A stretch of DNA of 64,000 nt from an uncultured Lachnospiraceae bacterium (lineage in GTDB: Bacteria > Bacillota > Clostridia > Lachnospirales > Lachnospiraceae), in assembly GCA_958402795.1 (NCBI GenBank), contig CATXUX010000014.1, positions 18,168 through 82,167 on the forward strand, read 5' to 3'. Shown in pieces: positions 62,120-64,000 of the stretch (its first letter is position 1; each line of letters begins with the position of its first letter). The notes beneath the pieces were generated by a model. The model did not search any database and had not been told where the DNA came from. It was given only the letters and a program-made list of their open reading frames with translations. The position numbers and the translations under genes were made by a program.

Positions 62120-62134
62120 AAACCATACAAAACA

Positions 62135-62148
62135 CATACAAATGTATG
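62135..62148. promoter_or_regulatory. probable antitoxin operator
   Basis: A perfect palindrome CATACA-AA-TGTATG just downstream of the -10 box, well placed for autorepression by the RelB-like antitoxin. Confidence 0.6.
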
Positions 62149-62179
62149 ACTTTTGTAAAAAATGAAGGAGGCGAAAGAA

Positions 62180-62491
62180 ATGGCTGAACAGGTACTGGTA
62201 CAATTTCGTGTGGATAAGGATTTAAAACAGGATGTGGCAGATATTTGTGATGCGCTTGGAACTGATATGCCGACTGTTTTTCGGATGTGTATGAAACAGA
62301 TTAAGATAGCAAGAGGAATTCCTTTTTCTACAAGACTTCCGGAAAATGTGGTAACAAGGTCGGATGCTCTTGAAGCGTTTGAGGAGATGCGGAGACAGGC
62401 GGCTGACGTACCAGAGATGAGTCTTGAGGAAATTAATGATGAGATACGCAGTACAAGGGTTGACCGTAAAGCCAGAAAGGCGGCGAACTGA
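62180..62491 (+). CDS. RelB/DinJ-family antitoxin
   Basis: A 103-aa protein with an N-terminal ribbon-helix-helix: VLVQFRVDKDLKQDVADICDALGTDMPTVF, then RMCMKQIKIARGIPF. The C-terminal part is charged and would wrap the toxin. The start at 62180 follows AAGGAGGCG. It overlaps the PIN toxin by ATGA. Related families usually pair with RelE/YafQ toxins; here the partner is a PIN nuclease. Confidence 0.88.
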   Translation: MAEQVLVQFRVDKDLKQDVADICDALGTDMPTVFRMCMKQIKIARGIPFSTRLPENVVTRSDALEAFEEMRRQAADVPEMSLEEINDEIRSTRVDRKARKAAN

Positions 62492-62901
62492 TGAAATGTT
62501 GTGCAGTGGTTGATACCAATGTAATTGTTTCTGCATTGTTATCTAAAAAAGAAGATGCTTCAACTGTTCAGGTTTTACGTGCAATGTTGGGAGGAAGATT
62601 TACCCCGTTGTATCACCAGGATATCCTGGACGAATATGAGGAAGTACTGCATCGTCCTAAATTTCATCTGTCAGAGGATGTAATACGTACAGTCATATCG
62701 GCGATAAAAAGATATGGGATTGAAGTGTTTCCGCAACCGACAGGGGAGATATTAATTGATATGGATGACTTGGTGTTTTATGAGGTTGCAATGGAAAAGC
62801 GGGATGACGGTGCTTATCTGGTAACAGGAAACCAGAAGCATTATCCAGTCAGGGATTTTATAGTTACTCCGGCAGAGATGATGGAGATTTTAAATAAATA
62901 A
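62491..62901 (+). CDS. PIN-domain toxin (TIGR00305-like)
   Basis: A 136-aa PIN ribonuclease. Acidic residues are placed as expected: VVDTNVIVSAL at the N-terminus, YHQDILDEYEEVL in the middle, and the C-terminal acidic positions in FYEVAMEKRDDGAYLVTGN. The ending NQKHYPVRDFIVTPAEMM is typical of the COG1569/TIGR00305 group. It forms a toxin-antitoxin operon with the gene before it. Confidence 0.88.
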   Translation: MKCCAVVDTNVIVSALLSKKEDASTVQVLRAMLGGRFTPLYHQDILDEYEEVLHRPKFHLSEDVIRTVISAIKRYGIEVFPQPTGEILIDMDDLVFYEVAMEKRDDGAYLVTGNQKHYPVRDFIVTPAEMMEILNK

Positions 62902-62948
62902 CAGATAGACTTTCTCCTCACTTTTATCCTTGTATTAGGGCGTAATCC

Positions 62949-63000
62949 AAGGTCTTTCATTCACTTGTGAGCAGGATCATGTGGGTGAAAGACCTTTTTA
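62949..63000 (+). terminator. terminator of the toxin-antitoxin operon
   Basis: A 16-bp stem, 62949-62964 with 62981-62996 (AAGGTCTTTCA.../...TGAAAGACCTT), followed by TTTA. The stem resembles hairpin 1 of the 36.5-kb RNA element. Confidence 0.85.
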
Positions 63001-63615
63001 CTTTGGTTTGATAAACTTTCAGAATTATACAAATAAAATATACAATTATGAATATATTTAAAAATAAATTTCGAATTTTTTAAAAATAAGGGTTGACAAA
63101 GTGAAAATGAGGTGTTATTATTAAGTCAATCCAAGAGAGATACAGAAAATACATAAAAGAAATCGAAATCGAAATCGAAATGGTAGATGTATTCTCAAAG
63201 GAGTCCCATTTCAAAAAGCAGATGTTTTCATTATCTGGTAACTGGATGAGAAAGGAATCTGCCGGAGTGGTTAAAAACCAGGAAAGGGAGGCAAAGGTCC
63301 AATGGACAGTGCAACATCAGTTATAATTCAATATGTCAGTGGTACGGCAAGTGTAGGTTCCTGTGAAGAAGAGACCTTTACCGTTATCTGATAGAATATC
63401 CAGTAATTTAAGAATGAGAAGAGAAGACGATCGGAGCGTAGGAAGACTGGATAAAAAGAAGAGTAAACCATTTGCAGACGTATTGAACATAGTACCACAT
63501 ATAACGGGATTTCAGAAGATGTGTAAAGAAACATCAGATGAATGACATTTCATAGAAAGTGGCGGAGAGGTTATAGAGATAATAATTTAGTAAGTATCTG
63601 GAATATTGAAGTAAG

Positions 63616-63783
63616 GGTATTGCGGATGTTGAAAAGTTATAGAAAGAATAACCGGAAGAAGCACTTTAGAAATATGAATATGGCACCGGAAGTAAGGACG
63701 AAGGATTACGTTATGAATTAAAAAAGGTAAAGGTCTTACAGGAGCCGGAAGGAAAGGTTCCTCCGATTAACAAAATAAAATGA
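63616..63783 (+). pseudogene. possible decayed coding segment
   Basis: One frame reads like a protein broken by three stops: GIADVEKL, PEEAL, then KYEYGTGSKDEGLRYELKKV and PEGKVPPINKIK. The family is not recognised. A terminator follows. Confidence 0.25.
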
Positions 63784-63805
63784 AAAAACTAAATAAAAGA
63801 AAATA

Positions 63806-63845
63806 AAGATGTATTTTCAGGAAAGATTGGAGATACATCTTTTTT
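63806..63845 (+). terminator. rho-independent terminator
   Basis: AAGATGTAT (63806-63814) pairs with ATACATCTT (63833-63841), followed by TTTT. Confidence 0.8.
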
Positions 63846-64000
63846 AACGTACAGTTAAAAATGAAAAGGATATTGCTGGATAGCGGTAATTATGTTACAT
63901 ATACTGATTTAATTCAGATTGGGCATGAAATTATTGACAATCAGCCCTGACTTTGGTATCAAGCATTGAAAAATGGCGTTAGTTCATAATAAGACAGCAG

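Larger units (their letters stand above)
63001..64000. other. AT-rich region with a promoter but no intact gene
   Basis: A consensus-like promoter TTGACA-17-TATTAT (63093-63121) leads into short frames. A 48-codon frame (63180-63326, no ribosome binding site) reads KKQMFSLSGNWMRKESAG. A 29-codon frame (63302-63391) follows AAAGGGAGG. Four GAAATC-type units stand at 63159-63181. A 27-codon frame at 63861 reads MKRILLDSGNYVTYTDL. None is recognised. The region looks like the eroded edge of a mobile or strain-specific segment. Confidence 0.5.

Noticed and set aside
63159..63181. Short GAAATC repeat as a CRISPR or iteron
   Set aside because: Only about four hexamers, no spacing, no replication gene nearby.

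Overview
The window looks like chromosomal DNA of an anaerobic, spore-forming Firmicute, most likely a Lachnospiraceae (Clostridium cluster XIVa) gut bacterium. The basis is gene content and order. The block rqcP-yabP-yabQ-divIC-spoIIE-tilS-hpt-ftsH is the Firmicute sporulation/division cluster. The run decarboxylase-guanylate kinase-like-holB-ricT-trmN6-rsmI matches the Bacillus yaaO-tmk-holB-yaaT-yabB-rsmI order. A CotS-type coat protein, strong AGGAGG-type ribosome binding sites and moderate GC agree. Genus and species cannot be fixed from the sequence alone. All functions below come from reading motifs by eye; no database search was run.

Layout. 1-2.35 kb: start of a LacI-type regulator divergent from a secreted starch-binding GH13 amylase. 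2.5-3.7 kb: a graveyard with a frameshifted Y-family polymerase and a cut-down Rpn-type nuclease. 3.7-9.4 kb: decarboxylase and replication/translation housekeeping operon. 9.5-14.4 kb: ECF transporter S component, HIT hydrolase, ECF sigma factor, murG on the minus strand, DUF4367-like and DUF6147-like proteins, a 30-bp inverted repeat and a TSCPD protein. 14.8-20.1 kb: intact Rpn nuclease with a 12-bp coding repeat, a membrane protein, an FHA protein and an aconitase-family hydratase. 20.1-25 kb: hairpin-rich candidate RNA, ECF sigma with a membrane beta-propeller partner, a par/Fst-like type I toxin-antitoxin locus, a sigma-70-like protein without region 4, and tatD. 25.1-31.1 kb: phosphofructokinase, rsmA, citrate synthase, a lipase-like hydrolase, tRNA-Ala(CGC), and a GH25/LysM lysozyme. 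31.2-31.65 kb: two tandem homologous small RNAs with C-rich loops. 31.7-36.4 kb: uxuA and a two-component system. 36.5-48.8 kb: a multibranched RNA element, methyltransferase, a large propeller/C39-like membrane protein, an anchored nuclease, asnS, an SbcD/YhaN pair, cca, cotS and a lipid kinase. 48.9-62.1 kb: phosphoglucomutase, HU, the sporulation/division cluster, a second GH13 enzyme and metG. 62.1-62.9 kb: a RelB-PIN toxin-antitoxin pair. The last kilobase is AT-rich decayed DNA.

How the genes work together. The two GH13 enzymes (one secreted, one cytoplasmic), phosphoglucomutase, a predicted PPi-type phosphofructokinase and UxuA fit a polysaccharide-fermenting life. Citrate synthase and the aconitase-like enzyme would supply the oxidative branch towards 2-oxoglutarate. 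RqcP, TilS, Cca, RsmA, RsmI, TrmN6, AsnRS and MetRS serve translation. The tRNA gene encodes no CCA end, which matches the presence of Cca.

The least ordinary content is RNA-based: tandem anti-Shine-Dalgarno-like small RNAs (31.2-31.65 kb), the convergent toxin/antisense locus (23.2-23.4 kb), a self-closing four-hairpin RNA (36.49-36.68 kb) with a partial relative at 14.39 kb, and a small hairpin-array transcript (20.18-20.34 kb).
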